Assembly: GCA_949358305.1 (NCBI GenBank)
Contig: OX442319.1
Coordinates: forward strand, 6,760,001-6,824,000
Direction: 5' to 3'
Length of the DNA stretch: 64,000 nt
Source: Strigamia acuminata
Taxonomy: Eukaryota; Arthropoda; Chilopoda; Geophilomorpha; Linotaeniidae
Shown: in pieces, positions 1-17,098 of the stretch
How the letters are laid out: each line of letters begins with the position of its first letter
Numbering within the stretch: position 1 is the first letter of the stretch
Translations under genes and position numbers: made by a program
The notes under the pieces: generated by a model
What the model was told of the DNA's origin: nothing
The model's input: the letters and a program-made list of their open reading frames with translations, nothing else
Database searches by the model: none

Positions 1-3000
1 TTCTTTTTTGTCCCCGCCCACTGGATTCGCGTGTTTAATCGCATGGTTTGTTCGCTGTCCATGAAACACGTCACATTTCGTAATATCGAATCTCGTTCGA
101 AACTCTGTTGATTTTTAATTGCTAAAAGTTCCTTTGAATAACTCTGTTGTTGCATTGTTTGCAACCAGTATCTTTCGGAATTGTTAATTTCGTCTGTCGT
201 CAATGGTGAACCGTCTCGCACTGCACTTTTACAATTGTTAAGAAAACGATTCACCCAGCTGGTTACACGCAACAATCTTCTCCAACTGCCGTATCGAGTG
301 GGCACATCTATCAACCAAGTTTGGGGAACGATGACTGTTGCTGCTAGAGTTTCTTCCAACTCCATCTCAAAATCGTCCGCCTGAGTCGTCGGAACACTTG
401 GCCATTCGTGTTCATCCATCGTGAGCCACTCGGGGCCGTTCCACCATGTCTTGGACTCCAATAACGATTTTGCATCTATCCCACGTGTGAGTAGGTCGGC
501 AGGATTCTGGACGCCAGGGCAATGACGCCAATTTGCAAACGGCACGTGCTGTTTTATCTCCTCGACTCGGCGTGCAACGAACGGAATCGCCTTTTTTCGC
601 TCTCCTAGCCAACACAAAACGATAGTGGAGTCGGTCCAGGCTGTGACCTTCGCAGTCGTGAACTGCTTCATTCGACCTGCGACTCGTGCCAAAAGTAACG
701 CGCCCATCAACTCGAGTCGTGGCAGCGTCAACGTTTTTATCGGAGCTATTCTGCATTTAGAGAGAACGAAAAAAGTATTGATTAGTGAATTACATTGACG
801 CACTCTTGTGTACGCCACGATGCCATATGCTAACGGACTGGCGTCGCAAAACAAATGAAGTTCAATTTCTGATGCATTTGGATCGATTCCATAATGTCTG
901 GGCACTCGAACTCGCTCTAACTCTGGCAATTGACTCTTCCAGTTTTCCCACTGTGGTATCAGTTCTTTCGGAAGTCGATCATCCCATTCCATTTTATGTT
1001 TCCACAATTGTTGGAAAAACATCTTTCCTGTCACCGTAAATGGCGATGCAAAACCCAACGGATCAAAAACTTGGGCCACTAATTGGATCACTCGTCGTTT
1101 GGTGATTAATTCACGTTCGAGAGTCGTTTTCACTTCCTCGAGATCGAGTGCCAATTCATCCAATTCACAGTTCCATTTCAGCCCTAACACTTTAACTTCA
1201 GTCTCGAGCTCTGTCTCCGGGTGATCGATTTTAAACTGTTCACGTAAAAGTTTCGAATTACTGTTCCATTTAACCAAATCCATACTTGCTTCACACATTA
1301 TTTCGGACACTTTCTTGTACGTTTCGATCGCCTCTTGGTCGGTGCTGACACTGTCTAAATAGTCGTCCACGTAGAATCGTTTCAACAGTCGCGCGATCAA
1401 TTCTGCATACTTTGTTGCGTACTTCTCCAAGTGATGTTGGATGGTCCCGTTCAGCAAATATGGGCTTGGAGACGCCCCAAACAGAACTCGAGTCTGTCGG
1501 AGAATCTCCACCTTAATCGGGCTCACTAAATCCCAGTCAGCGGCAATCCACAAGAATCGCACTGCATCTCTGTCGTCCAGATGGAGCAAAATCTGGTGGA
1601 ACGCTTGTTTGATGTCGCTTATCAACGCCACTATTAACTGTCTAAAAAATAACAATGCATTGATTAGTTCTGGTAACAAGTTTGGCCCAGTAAAGAGGCA
1701 ATCATTCAACGAGCGGCTTTTTTGCGCGTGCGACGAGGCATCGTACACGATACGCAATTTAGTTGTACTACGACGCTCTCGTATGACGGGACTGTGCGGC
1801 AAATAGTAACAACCGCTCTGATCTGACACTTCTGGGGCCGTCTCAATGATTCCTTCCGCCATCTGGTCATCCAAAACTTTCTTATAGCGATAATAAAGTT
1901 CGGGATCTTTTCTAAATTTTCGGACTAAATTCCACAATCTTTTTAAAGCGATTTGATAGTTACTGTCTAGTTCACTTTTCGGCATTAGCCACGGCAACCG
2001 CACTTCATATCTGTCACCAGTCCATTTAATCGACTTCTTGAACGCTGTCACTGCTTGATCGTCCTCGTCTTGATGGTCAGTAAGAGTCTCGTGTGGAATA
2101 CCCAAGTCTTCCAACTCCCAAAAACGTTTCAGCATGTTGTCCAGTCGATCCTCGTAACGCGCAAGATGCACCTGAATGGTCGGCTGTTTGGTTATCGTTT
2201 CCTCACTTCGAATCGCTCCGTGCATCGTCCACCCAAGTCCTGTATGCAAACACATCAGATTTTCGTCTAATCGTCTTGTCTCGCCGGTAACAATGCGCCA
2301 AAAGTTGTCAGCACCGATCAAAATTGACACTTCGTTCGGTTGAATTGAAAGCTGATCAATATTCAAAACAATGTTATTTTGCTTCAACTTCTCACGCACG
2401 TGAACTCCCGACTGTTTTGCTAAGGAATTGCTGATCCACGGCACTTCTATGAGTTCTAAATCGAAAGAATTGTCATTAATTTGGGTGTTTCGTAATGTAA
2501 TTTTAACTCTTCGACGACTCTCTGGCTTAGCTACTGTTTCACCAAAACCAGTAATGCTGATAAGTTGTTCTCCCACAACTTGAGCTCCAATTTCTTTAAC
2601 CAACTTCGAACTGATGAACGACCGGTGACTGCCTCCGTCGAAGAAACAGTGCACCGTTTTCGTCTTGTGGTTGGACTCCACGTTGGCCATTAGGACTTGC
2701 AAGAAAATGTCAGTGTTAGCTGTAGTTACTGTTGACGCCAAAACGTTCTCTGCTTTTTCTGTCGGCCCTTCGCACAACAATATGTGGTGAAATCGTTCGC
2801 ACTGTACGCATTTTTCCTTCTGTGGGCAGTTTCGGGCCATGTGTTTGTTCGCCAAACACTTGAAGCAACGTCGAGCTTGCTGGCAACGCTTCAATCGATC
2901 TGCAATTGATAAGGGACAGTCTTCCTTCTTGTGGCTGGTTTCGCTGCAGAAAATACAAGTAGAATCGGAAGTGTTGGTCATCAACGCGCTCGAAGAAGCT

Positions 3001-3995
3001 GGTTTCTCGAAACGTGTTGTCTTCTTGGTGTCTCCGTACGTCTTCGCGACGTTTTTCTCGACCTCTTTGGTTGCGAATCGTGCATTGTCGGCTGCGTTCT
3101 GTTCTCGAATTTCTAATTCTTCTCGCCAAAATTCTAAAAATAGCTTAAGGTCATGGGTATTATTACTGTTTTTCCGCGAAAAGTCTAAAGCGATCACGTC
3201 TGGAATCGCTGCACGCAACAAGGGACACAACATAACGCCAAACGTCGTGGTTTCTATTCCTTCATTTTCGAGGTTACGGACATGCATCTCGCACGTGTCG
3301 TACAATTTTCTAAGCTTGTCGAGGTCGTTGAGTCGCTTGACTGGCTCAAGCTTCATCAACATCTGCAAATGGGCATTCACAATCACCTCCTTTCTTCCAA
3401 AACGATTTTGAAGAAGCGTGACTGCCGCTGCATAATTCTCATCACTTATCTTTAGTCCTCGCACCACAGCCGCTGCTGTGCCTTCGAGAACCGAATTTAA
3501 GTACACAAACTTAGCTTTGGTAGTGATGGAAGTGTTCCCATTTACACTCAACTCGAAATTCGACCAAAAATCGCTCCATTCGATTGGGTTTCCCGAAAAT
3601 TTCTTCATTACGAGTTTCGGGAGTCTCACTGTCCAATCGTTCGTACTGCTGACCGATCCGTTGTTTGGAGCGCCTGGATTAATAACTACCGCTGGTGGAG
3701 CTAATACGTCTAATTTGATGTCGATATCTGTAAGCGCATCAATAATTTTCTCTCGATACTCTTCATTGTCCTCCTCTTCCTTTTGTAAGTCTGCTCGCGT
3801 TACAATGAATGGTGACACTTTCTCATCGAGATCATTTAATTGTTCAGATTTAGCGTTTAATTGGTTTTTTAGCTTTCTTAAAACTATCGCATCTGATTGC
3901 GCTAATGCTAATTCGACGATAACTGTATTTACCAATCGATCCGCTCCCAATCTGGCTGTTTCTTGCTGTGCGCGCAAACGATCAAGGGCGTCCAT
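1..3995 (-). CDS. BEL/Pao Gag-Pol polyprotein, copy A (partial)
   Basis: This single long ORF encodes the Gag-Pol polyprotein of a BEL/Pao element. It begins at the ATG at 3995-3993 and is still open at the window edge (about 1,331 codons). It has the same domain order as copy B. A Gag region of DUF1759 type comes first, then Cys/His knuckles (roughly residues 345-410) and an aspartic protease with DGGS (Asp at about 453). A Pao-type reverse transcriptase with YVDD (about 875-878) follows, then RNase H with CDAS (Asp about 1051) and the start of the region leading to integrase. No stop or frameshift is visible, so the copy looks young. The many plus-strand ORFs over this stretch are antisense shadows. 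Confidence 0.93.
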   Translation of the reverse strand, partial: MDALDRLRAQQETARLGADRLVNTVIVELALAQSDAIVLRKLKNQLNAKSEQLNDLDEKVSPFIVTRADLQKEEEDNEEYREKIIDALTDIDIKLDVLAPPAVVINPGAPNNGSVSSTNDWTVRLPKLVMKKFSGNPIEWSDFWSNFELSVNGNTSITTKAKFVYLNSVLEGTAAAVVRGLKISDENYAAAVTLLQNRFGRKEVIVNAHLQMLMKLEPVKRLNDLDKLRKLYDTCEMHVRNLENEGIETTTFGVMLCPLLRAAIPDVIALDFSRKNSNNTHDLKLFLEFWREELEIREQNAADNARFATKEVEKNVAKTYGDTKKTTRFEKPASSSALMTNTSDSTCIFCSETSHKKEDCPLSIADRLKRCQQARRCFKCLANKHMARNCPQKEKCVQCERFHHILLCEGPTEKAENVLASTVTTANTDIFLQVLMANVESNHKTKTVHCFFDGGSHRSFISSKLVKEIGAQVVGEQLISITGFGETVAKPESRRRVKITLRNTQINDNSFDLELIEVPWISNSLAKQSGVHVREKLKQNNIVLNIDQLSIQPNEVSILIGADNFWRIVTGETRRLDENLMCLHTGLGWTMHGAIRSEETITKQPTIQVHLARYEDRLDNMLKRFWELEDLGIPHETLTDHQDEDDQAVTAFKKSIKWTGDRYEVRLPWLMPKSELDSNYQIALKRLWNLVRKFRKDPELYYRYKKVLDDQMAEGIIETAPEVSDQSGCYYLPHSPVIRERRSTTKLRIVYDASSHAQKSRSLNDCLFTGPNLLPELINALLFFRQLIVALISDIKQAFHQILLHLDDRDAVRFLWIAADWDLVSPIKVEILRQTRVLFGASPSPYLLNGTIQHHLEKYATKYAELIARLLKRFYVDDYLDSVSTDQEAIETYKKVSEIMCEASMDLVKWNSNSKLLREQFKIDHPETELETEVKVLGLKWNCELDELALDLEEVKTTLERELITKRRVIQLVAQVFDPLGFASPFTVTGKMFFQQLWKHKMEWDDRLPKELIPQWENWKSQLPELERVRVPRHYGIDPNASEIELHLFCDASPLAYGIVAYTRVRQCNSLINTFFVLSKCRIAPIKTLTLPRLELMGALLLARVAGRMKQFTTAKVTAWTDSTIVLCWLGERKKAIPFVARRVEEIKQHVPFANWRHCPGVQNPADLLTRGIDAKSLLESKTWWNGPEWLTMDEHEWPSVPTTQADDFEMELEETLAATVIVPQTWLIDVPTRYGSWRRLLRVTSWVNRFLNNCKSAVRDGSPLTTDEINNSERYWLQTMQQQSYSKELLAIKNQQSFERDSILRNVTCFMDSEQTMRLNTRIQWAGTKK

Positions 3996-4074
3996 CTTGT
4001 CCTTGTCTGGTCTTGGTGCTTTTCTTTGAAATTACGAGTTCTTTCGAGCTGTTCTGTCCGGATTCACTGTTACT

Positions 4075-4092
4075 TCCCGGGTTTCGGCACCA
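4075..4092 (-). other. Primer binding site of BEL/Pao copy A
   Basis: TGGTGCCGAAACCCGGGA on the minus strand follows the LTR's terminal CA with no spacer, as expected for a tRNA primer site. I do not assign the tRNA. Confidence 0.75.
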
Positions 4093-4410
4093 TGTGAAAT
4101 CTCGCAATTTAAAAGAAGCTATTTTTGCTAAAAAACTGATTGAAATTCTAACTTAACTGGAATTTTTCTGAAGACAAAATAAAACCATGCTTTTAACATA
4201 AAGACAAGATTTATTGTAACAATATTTGGGGTTTACATTTGGAAAAACAGGAACAAAGGTCAAACATGATAATTTATGACGAATAACTGGACTTCCGTAC
4301 GCGCGTCATACAATCTCGCACAAGAAAGCACCGCCTGGATGATGGCTTCACTGCACGACACCGAACATGAACGCGCGACCCCAAACATCTAAAACTCGTC
4401 AGTTTTCACA
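4093..4410 (-). repeat. 5' LTR of BEL/Pao copy A
   Basis: A 318-bp LTR with TG...CA ends read on the minus strand, matching 31853-32170 in inverse orientation. It carries an AATAAA polyadenylation signal like its partner. It abuts the fibrillin-like gene's intronic sequence at 4411. Confidence 0.9.
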
Positions 4411-4455
4411 AGTTGCGTTTTAAGTGCCAATGAAAAATATCCCACCAACCGTCAC

Positions 4456-10686
<6,231 letters not shown>

Positions 10687-10690
10687 CTGA

Positions 10691-12740
10691 CGGGAATCGA
10701 CTTTTTAGCGCATTTTATACGTCTTAAGCATGTTTTTGGCACTTTTTAAAATTTGTCAAAAAAGCAAAGGCTAATGTATAGAGAAATGGCCAAAAATTGA
10801 AAAAGTTCCAGAAACGTGCTGGTTAGACGTAAAATGAGCTGAAAAATCGATTCCCGTGTGCGCAATTTGCATATCTGGCACTGTTGCAGAGATATAAGCA
10901 AAAAACTGACTTTTTGAACAGAAAAAGTGGTGTATCTCTGCAACGGTGCCAGATATGCAAATTCCGCCAACGGGAATCGACTTTTTAGCGCATTTTATAC
11001 GTCTTAAGCATGTTTTTGGCACTTTTTAAAATTTGTCAAAAAAGCAAAGCCTAATGTATGGAGAAATGGCCAAAAATTGAAAAAGTTCCAGAAACGTGCT
11101 GGTTAGACGTAAAATGAGCTGAAAAATCGATTCCCGTGTGCGCAATTTGCATATCTGGCACTGTTGCAGAGATATAAGCAAAAAACTGACTTTTTGAACA
11201 GAAAAAGTGGTGTATCTCTGCAACGGTGCCAGATATGCAAATTCCGCCAACGGGAATCAACTTTTTAGCGCATTTTACATGTCTTAAGCATGTTTTTGGC
11301 ACTTTTTAAAATTTGTCAAAAAAGCAAAGCCTAATGTATGGAGAAATGGCCAAAAATTGAAAAAGTTCCAGAAACGTGCTGGTTAGACGTAAAATGAGCT
11401 GAAAAATCGATTCCCGTGTGCGCAATTTGCATATCTGGCACTGTTGCAGAGATATAAGCAAAAAACAGACTTTTTGAACAGAAAAAGTGGTGTATCTCTG
11501 CAACGGTGCCAGATATGCAAATTCCGCCATTGGGAATCGACTTTTTAGCTCATTTTACATGTCTTAAGCATGTTTTTGGCACTTTTTAAAATTTGTCAAA
11601 AAAGCAAAGGCTAATGTATGGAGAAATGGCCAAAAATTGAAAAAGTTCCAGAAACGTGCTGGTTAGACGTAAAATGAGCTGAAAAATCGATTCCCGTGTG
11701 CGCAATTTGCATATCTGGCAATGTTGCAGAGATATAAGCAAAAAACAGACTTTTTGAACAGAAAAAGTGGTGTATCTCTGCAACGGTGCCAGATATGCAA
11801 ATTCCGCCAACGGGAATCGACTTTTTAGCGCATTTTATACGTCTTAAGCATGTTTTTGGCACTTTTTAAAATTTGTCAAAAAAGCAAAGCCTAATAATGT
11901 ATGGAGAAATGGCCAAAAATTGAAAAAGTTCCAGAAACGTGCTGGTTAGACGTAAAATGAGCTGAAAAATCGATTCCCGTGTGCGCAATTTGCATATCTG
12001 GCACTGTTGCAGAGATATAAGCAAAAAACAGACTTTTTGAACAGAAAAAGTGGTGTATCTCTGCAACGGTGCCAGATATGCAAATTCCGCCAACGGGAAT
12101 CGACTTTTTAGCGCATTTTATACGTCTTAAGCATGTTTTTGGCACTTTTTAAAATTTGTCAAAAAAGCAAAGGCTAATGTATGGAGAAATGGCCAAAAAT
12201 TGAAAAAGTTCCAGAAACGTGCTGGTTAGACGTAAAATGAGCTGAAAAATCGATTCCCGTGTGCGCAATTTGCATATCTGGCACTGTTGCAGAGATATAA
12301 GCAAAAAACAGACTTTTTGAACAGAAAAAGTGGTGTATCTCTGCAACGGTGCCAGATATGCAAATTCCGCCAACGGGAATCGACTTTTTAGCGCATTTTA
12401 TACGTCTTAAGCATGTTTTTGGCACTTTTTAAAATTTGTCAAAAAAGCAAAGGCTAATTTTTGGAGAAATGGCCAAAAATTGAAAAAGTTCCAGAAACGT
12501 GCTGGTTAGACGTAAAATGAGCTGAAAAATCGATTCCCGTGTGCGCAATTTGCATATCTGGCACTGTTGCAGAGATATAAGCAAAAAACAGACTTTTTGA
12601 ACAGAAAAAGTGGTGTATCTCTGCAACGGTGCCAGATATGCAAATTCCGCCAACGGGAATCGACTTTTTAGCGCATTTTATACGTCTTAAGCATGTTTTT
12701 GGCACTTTTTAAAATTTGTCAAAAAAGCAAAGGCTAATGT
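10691..12740. repeat. 280-bp satellite array, left part
   Basis: About 7.3 head-to-tail copies of a 280-bp monomer. Its left end replaces fibrillin-like coding sequence at 10690/10691. Its right end is the gypsy insertion at 12741, the last four bases (12737-12740, ATGT) being the target duplication. Each monomer contains a 47-bp inverted repeat, for example 10848-10894 against 10933-10979 with 43 of 47 positions matching and a 38-nt spacer. The recurring 74- and 83-codon ORFs are by-products of the repeat. Confidence 0.96.
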
Positions 12741-13879
12741 TGCGGCGATCCGGGTTTTTACTTATTAAATTAGGTAAATTCAATAAGCAATCGTCGTAGA
12801 GATGCCGTACAGGACTTCTACTCTGTGGCCAAATGTTTGTCTAGGGGAATGATTTTACACAGAGTAAAGGAAAAATTAGATAGTTTTAATTGTTCAAAAT
12901 ACAAAGGAGGTATTATTCAAAATGTTTGGGGTCGATCTGGCTTCTTCTTCAATATCTACACTCACAGTTGACCGTTGGCTCCAAGATGGCGTCGATGGCG
13001 TCGTGTGAGCGCGGGATTTTAGCGGAGTAAACTCGACGCTAAAATACGTTGCTAAAATATTCTAAAATCCTCGCGGAGCAAGCTCGACACGAGAATACGT
13101 CTTGCACACAGCGGTTTGATTATTACGGAGCAAGCTCGACGTAACAATCCGTCTTAACACAATTCGCTTTGTGGAGTTAAACTCAACACAAAGCCTTCAA
13201 ACTAACAGAGTAAACTCGATGTTAGTTTCACACAGATTTCTTTGTGGAGCAAGCTCGACACAAAGAACTACAAATCGACAGAGCAAGCTCAATGTCAATT
13301 CACACACAGAAATGGCTTAAATTACGTGTAGTAATTCAAGCTAGAAAGTTGCTATTCCGTACAGTGGGTACAGACCAGCGATGAAACTCAATTCGTCCAA
13401 GAATCACAGATCACACTTTGCAGTTTTGGCAGAAGTTTGACACGGTTGTGAACAGTTTGGAGGTGGAATCAAGAGTGCGGGAAGAGTGGGCCAAAACCGT
13501 TTGGCTCACTTCTAAATCTGCTCAGAAAAGCTGCGCAGATGACGAGTTGCATGAAGATCACACACGGCCGCCTTCGGGTCGTGTGCAACAATCGAGCCGG
13601 GCACGCGCGAGGGGAAGGGATGCTCCGCCCAGGCACACGCCTAGCAGCATCATCAAAGCAATGCACGCTGCAGCGCGATTGGTTGACGCTGTTGCTGGGC
13701 CAAAACTTGCTGCAAAACACAATATTATTTGGGTAATATTGTGTCTTGTTTTATATTTTATTAATGTATGTTTTATTTCAATTTACCTTGAAACAAAACA
13801 TATAAGCTTGTTGAATATGTTTATAAGACAATTTGGAAATATGGTGCGCACTCAAATAGGAATATTTGAGGTCACCACA
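12741..13879 (-). repeat. 3' LTR of the gypsy element
   Basis: 1,139 bp with TG...CA ends in element (minus) orientation. It is near-identical to 24555-25692, with one extra C around 13629. It contains the nested hairpin array at 13017-13341. It also has a CAAGATGGCG motif near 12981 that resembles a YY1/Pho site (GCCATCTT on the other strand). Confidence 0.97.
13017..13341 (-). other. Array of nested hairpins in the gypsy LTR (3' copy)
   Basis: Seven inverted-repeat cassettes lie at 13017-13044, 13068-13095, 13118-13149, 13166-13194, 13199-13228, 13238-13267 and 13272-13301. Each has a self-complementary core of the type GAGCAAGCTCGA or GAGTAAACTCGA, flanked by 8-10 bp arms. The arms differ from cassette to cassette but pair within each one. 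Cassettes 4, 5 and 6 have perfect 8-9 bp arms. In cassettes 2, 3 and 7 the imperfect positions become G-U pairs when read as minus-strand (sense) RNA. An eighth hairpin without the core follows (arms 13315-13325 and 13331-13341). Confidence 0.85.
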
Positions 13880-13893
13880 CTTCCCCCCCTTTT
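13880..13893 (-). other. Polypurine tract of the gypsy element
   Basis: AAAAGGGGGGGAAG on the minus strand ends exactly where the 3' LTR begins, the expected position of the plus-strand primer. About 160 bp of AT-rich untranslated sequence separates it from the ORF3 stop. Confidence 0.88.
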
Positions 13894-14055
13894 AAGAAAG
13901 AATCTTATTCTTTTCCAAAAAGAGACAGGTAAGTATAGGAATAAATACACAAGGTTTCAAAGTAAAATGGAACAGGATATATATTTATTCTTTTTTATTA
14001 CAATATAAAAAAAATAAAAAAGGAATTATTTTTAATGAACGGGCGTGTTCCCTAA

Positions 14056-16890
14056 TTATTTCGGCAACATGTCCGTCGAATGATCGTTTGGATCTTTGTG
14101 CTCCGTGACGGTGCACAAAGGTCGGCCGGCGTTTGGTCCTGACCGGAAGCCAGGGTTGATGTGGAGCCACACTTGTTTGATGCGGTCCACACCATCCCTT
14201 CGTCCAAAACCCATCTCGAAATACTCCTGCGGGTCTCGAGGCGTAATTCGAGCGAACACCAGGCGTTGATGTAGGATCCACGGCTGCTGTTCCTTGATGT
14301 GGTTTTCCAGCCACGCGAGGACTCGGTTGCATAAATCCTCGCTGTTCTGGAGAATCGTTTTCGTCGCGCTCGTTATGTAGCAAAAGGCGTATAAAGAGCG
14401 CAAACGTTGATAGGCGGTGAGGTGGGTGGCCATATTCGATCCCCTATCTCTTGGCGGCGAATCCTTTGGAGGAGGCGGCGGTGGCGGCGACTTCTTGCAG
14501 ATCGAGAGGGATCTGGATCTGCGCAAAGCCGGGGTGCGCGTCTTTGGTCTGGCACCGCAGGCCACAGGCACGACGAACTCGCGATCGTCGCTGTCGAGCC
14601 ACTCCATTGGAGACGAGATGTTGCAACTCGGTGCCTCGGTTGCACGGGAAACACTCGACGTTGCCGTGATGGCAGCGTGGAGTGGAGCTGCGGATGACGG
14701 TGGTGCGCCAGCGGGACGGGCGGTAGCTCGTTCTGCTGCGCGTCGCTGCTTCAGCGCAGCCCATTCCTGCCGTAGTCGAATGGCGGATCCAGCCGGAGTT
14801 TCGCCAGTCGCCTCGGCTTGTTGCGTCAATTCGGCGAGCATCGTTGGAGGATCGGGGCGAACTGACTCCCAGTCGTCCAGCAAGGCTCGTGGAAGCCCTA
14901 ACGGCACGGTCCACAATCGAGTGGCGGCCGCCAGAGCAATCTGTGGGTCGGGAAAGACTCCTTGGAACAGGATTCGAAGCAGTCCCTCCGACAATTTCCT
15001 GTTCATTTTCTGCAGCGTCCGTTGCAGTTGCTTGTCGGACTTGCACGACGCAAGCTCTCGCGCAAGCCATTGCCATTCCTTCTCACCTTCGCGGATCTGA
15101 GCGAGTTGGTATTCGTCCAGATGCGCGAGGTACATCGCTTGGGCTGTCTCGGGAAACGATGAGAATCGCCTCCAGAGATCAGCGCACTCCTGGGCGGGAA
15201 ACGGTTCGTGAGAGACGTATCCCTCAAAACGGATGACCGATGTCACTTGTGGCACGGGCACCGATGGGTCTGGTCGCATGTCGCTGGTAACTGGACGGCA
15301 AGCAAACGGCAAAGAGGTGTTGACGTCTCCTTGACCGGCTTGCAATGCGGCGATGCGTTGGTCTTCCTTCGCTATCTCGTCCGACCAGTCAATCCGGCCG
15401 GAGGAGGAAGCGCCAAGCTGTGAAGCGTTGGACCTTTCTTCACGCGACGAGAGTGAACTCCTCGTGGAAGATTGGCGCGATTGTACTCGAGGTCGGCTTC
15501 GAGATGTGGGTCTCGACACGGACTTCGAATGTCTTTTTGGCGGCGTCGGCTCGCGTCGGTGATGCGAGCGATGACGAGCCTTCTGGAGTGGAGGCAACCC
15601 TCCAATGGCGCCTTCCCCCGACGACTGTGTTGGGGAGGAGCGACGGCCACTGTAGGGCGACCTCGAAGATCGTGACCTCGACGTGGAGCGCGGTGGCACC
15701 ACGTGGATGGTGGAAGCGACCTGTACCCGGGGCTCAGGCTCTGGATACGGGTTTGGCACGAAATCAGCATGGAAACATCCGCCCATGGCTAGTTGATGCA
15801 TCTCCGATTGGCATGTCGGCACCCAACGTTTCTTTCCGTCCGTTGTTACACGGAAAGATTCGTTGTAGAGGCGTACAACCTCGGCTTTGGTTTGGTCCAA
15901 GCGTTGGAAAATATCCTCCAAAATCTGTCGACGCTCCCACGCAGGAGCGTTGAAGTAACGGCGATGGTCTCGCGTTTCTTGATTGATCACTGTGAAGGCG
16001 AAGTCGAGCAACACGTTTCGCAGTGGTCCGAAGGTATCGCGCTTCATTGCCCACTCGAGGGCGTCGCGATGACCGAATCCATCGATTAAATAGGCGATCC
16101 GAAACTTCGTTCCCCATCGCTTGTTTAAGGCCTTGGAGAATTTGTGTCGGGCCGCCCAAAACGTCAGTCGTCCTTTCGACTTTATGATTTCTGGCGGCAA
16201 TGCGTGTCGCCAGACACCAGGAGCGGTTGGAACATCGGGATGCAGTTCGAGATGTGTTTCCCGAAGCTGGATGATCTGTAAAATATTCGAAGAAATAATT
16301 AAAATCCATTTTTTCGTGTAAAATAATTATTTCCGAATTTTCAGTGAATAAAATCACGGGTGAGATTTCATTCGACAGTTTAGATTCATTAAATTTTTCA
16401 AAATATTTGAAAAATCGTGAAAAACGTTGTTTCCGACGGCTATGTTTCAATGTTGGAGCGTTACCGTAGCAACGCCTCAAAAACGAGACACAGCGCCATC
16501 TGATGATAATAATGGCGGCGCCTTCTTGCGAAGGCGTTACCAACGAACTTTTCGCTTTTTCTGAGTGAAAATGCACTTTTAATTACTTTTCATGACTGAA
16601 AGGTAATTTTATTTTAAATTATTTACCCGGTCGTGTCTCTGTGCACGAGTTTCGCCGTTTGGATCGGCGAATAGGCCTCCTCGAAGTTGTGGTCGGGGCG
16701 GCGTGACTGGCAAACGGGCAGCAGCGTCGGCCAGAGCGGCTTGAGCTTCGGCGGACGCTTCGGCGGACTCTTCGGTGACATCCACGGATGTATTCGAAGT
16801 GTTTGCGGAACCAAGCAGCGTCGAATTTGTTTCTAATTCGAGGCTGTTGGCGCCGGCTTCGCTTCCTTCTTTCGGTTCCTCTCCTTCCAT
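14056..16890 (-). CDS. Gypsy element ORF3, spliced, function unknown
   Basis: Two coding exons are inferred: 16627-16890 (88 codons from the ATG at 16890) and 14056-16275 (739 codons plus stop). They are joined in phase 0 by a 351-bp intron with donor GTAAAT and acceptor TATTTTACAG, giving about 827 aa. The first exon is acidic and Ala/Glu-rich. The second opens with a charged helical-looking segment, then an Arg/Ser-rich tract (about residues 283-373), then another charged segment and a Pro-rich stretch. I see no signal peptide, membrane segment or furin site, so it is not a normal Env. It lies where env sits in errantiviruses, and its first exon follows a good acceptor at 16899-16900, consistent with a spliced subgenomic mRNA. 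I do not recognise the family. An RNA- or chromatin-associated accessory protein is only a guess from its basic RS tract. Confidence 0.7.
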
Positions 16891-16898
16891 TTGAACGA

Positions 16899-16975
16899 CT
16901 AATCCAAATGGAAAGAAAAACGAAAATTAATTTATTAGTTTTTCTTTGGAAAATTCCAAAGAAAAAACTACTTAC
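16899..16975 (-). other. Putative 5' intron of the ORF3 transcript
   Basis: A 77-bp interval with a strong donor (GTAAGTAG, first base at 16975) and a pyrimidine-rich tract ending in TTAG at 16899. It lies just upstream of the ORF3 start codon. It implies a non-coding first exon ending at 16976, between the pol stop and ORF3. This is predicted from sequence only. Confidence 0.5.
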
Positions 16976-17098
16976 AATTGAAGATTCGGGAGAATTTATC
17001 CAGTTGTTTCGCTTTTGGTTTTTCGGAGATGAGCACTTAGCACACGTGTGAGATCGAAGTGAACTCAGACGCGAAGTGATCAGTTCAAATACCGGAAG

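Larger units (their letters stand above)
1..4410 (-). mobile_element. BEL/Pao LTR retrotransposon, copy A (3' end outside window)
   Basis: Minus-strand element. It starts with its 5' LTR (4093-4410), followed directly by a primer binding site (4075-4092) and a gag-pol ORF that begins at 3995 and stays open to position 1. It is the inverse of copy B (31853-36234): every position x here matches 36263-x there. By eye I saw a single base difference (position 576, silent in the gag-pol frame). Its integrase end and 3' LTR lie left of the window, so the target duplication cannot be checked. It sits in the same orientation as the fibrillin-like gene and starts about 45 bp past that gene's last visible exon. 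Confidence 0.93.

Noticed and set aside
14056-16890. ORF3 as a normal Env glycoprotein
   Set aside because: No signal peptide, furin site, fusion peptide or membrane anchor is visible.
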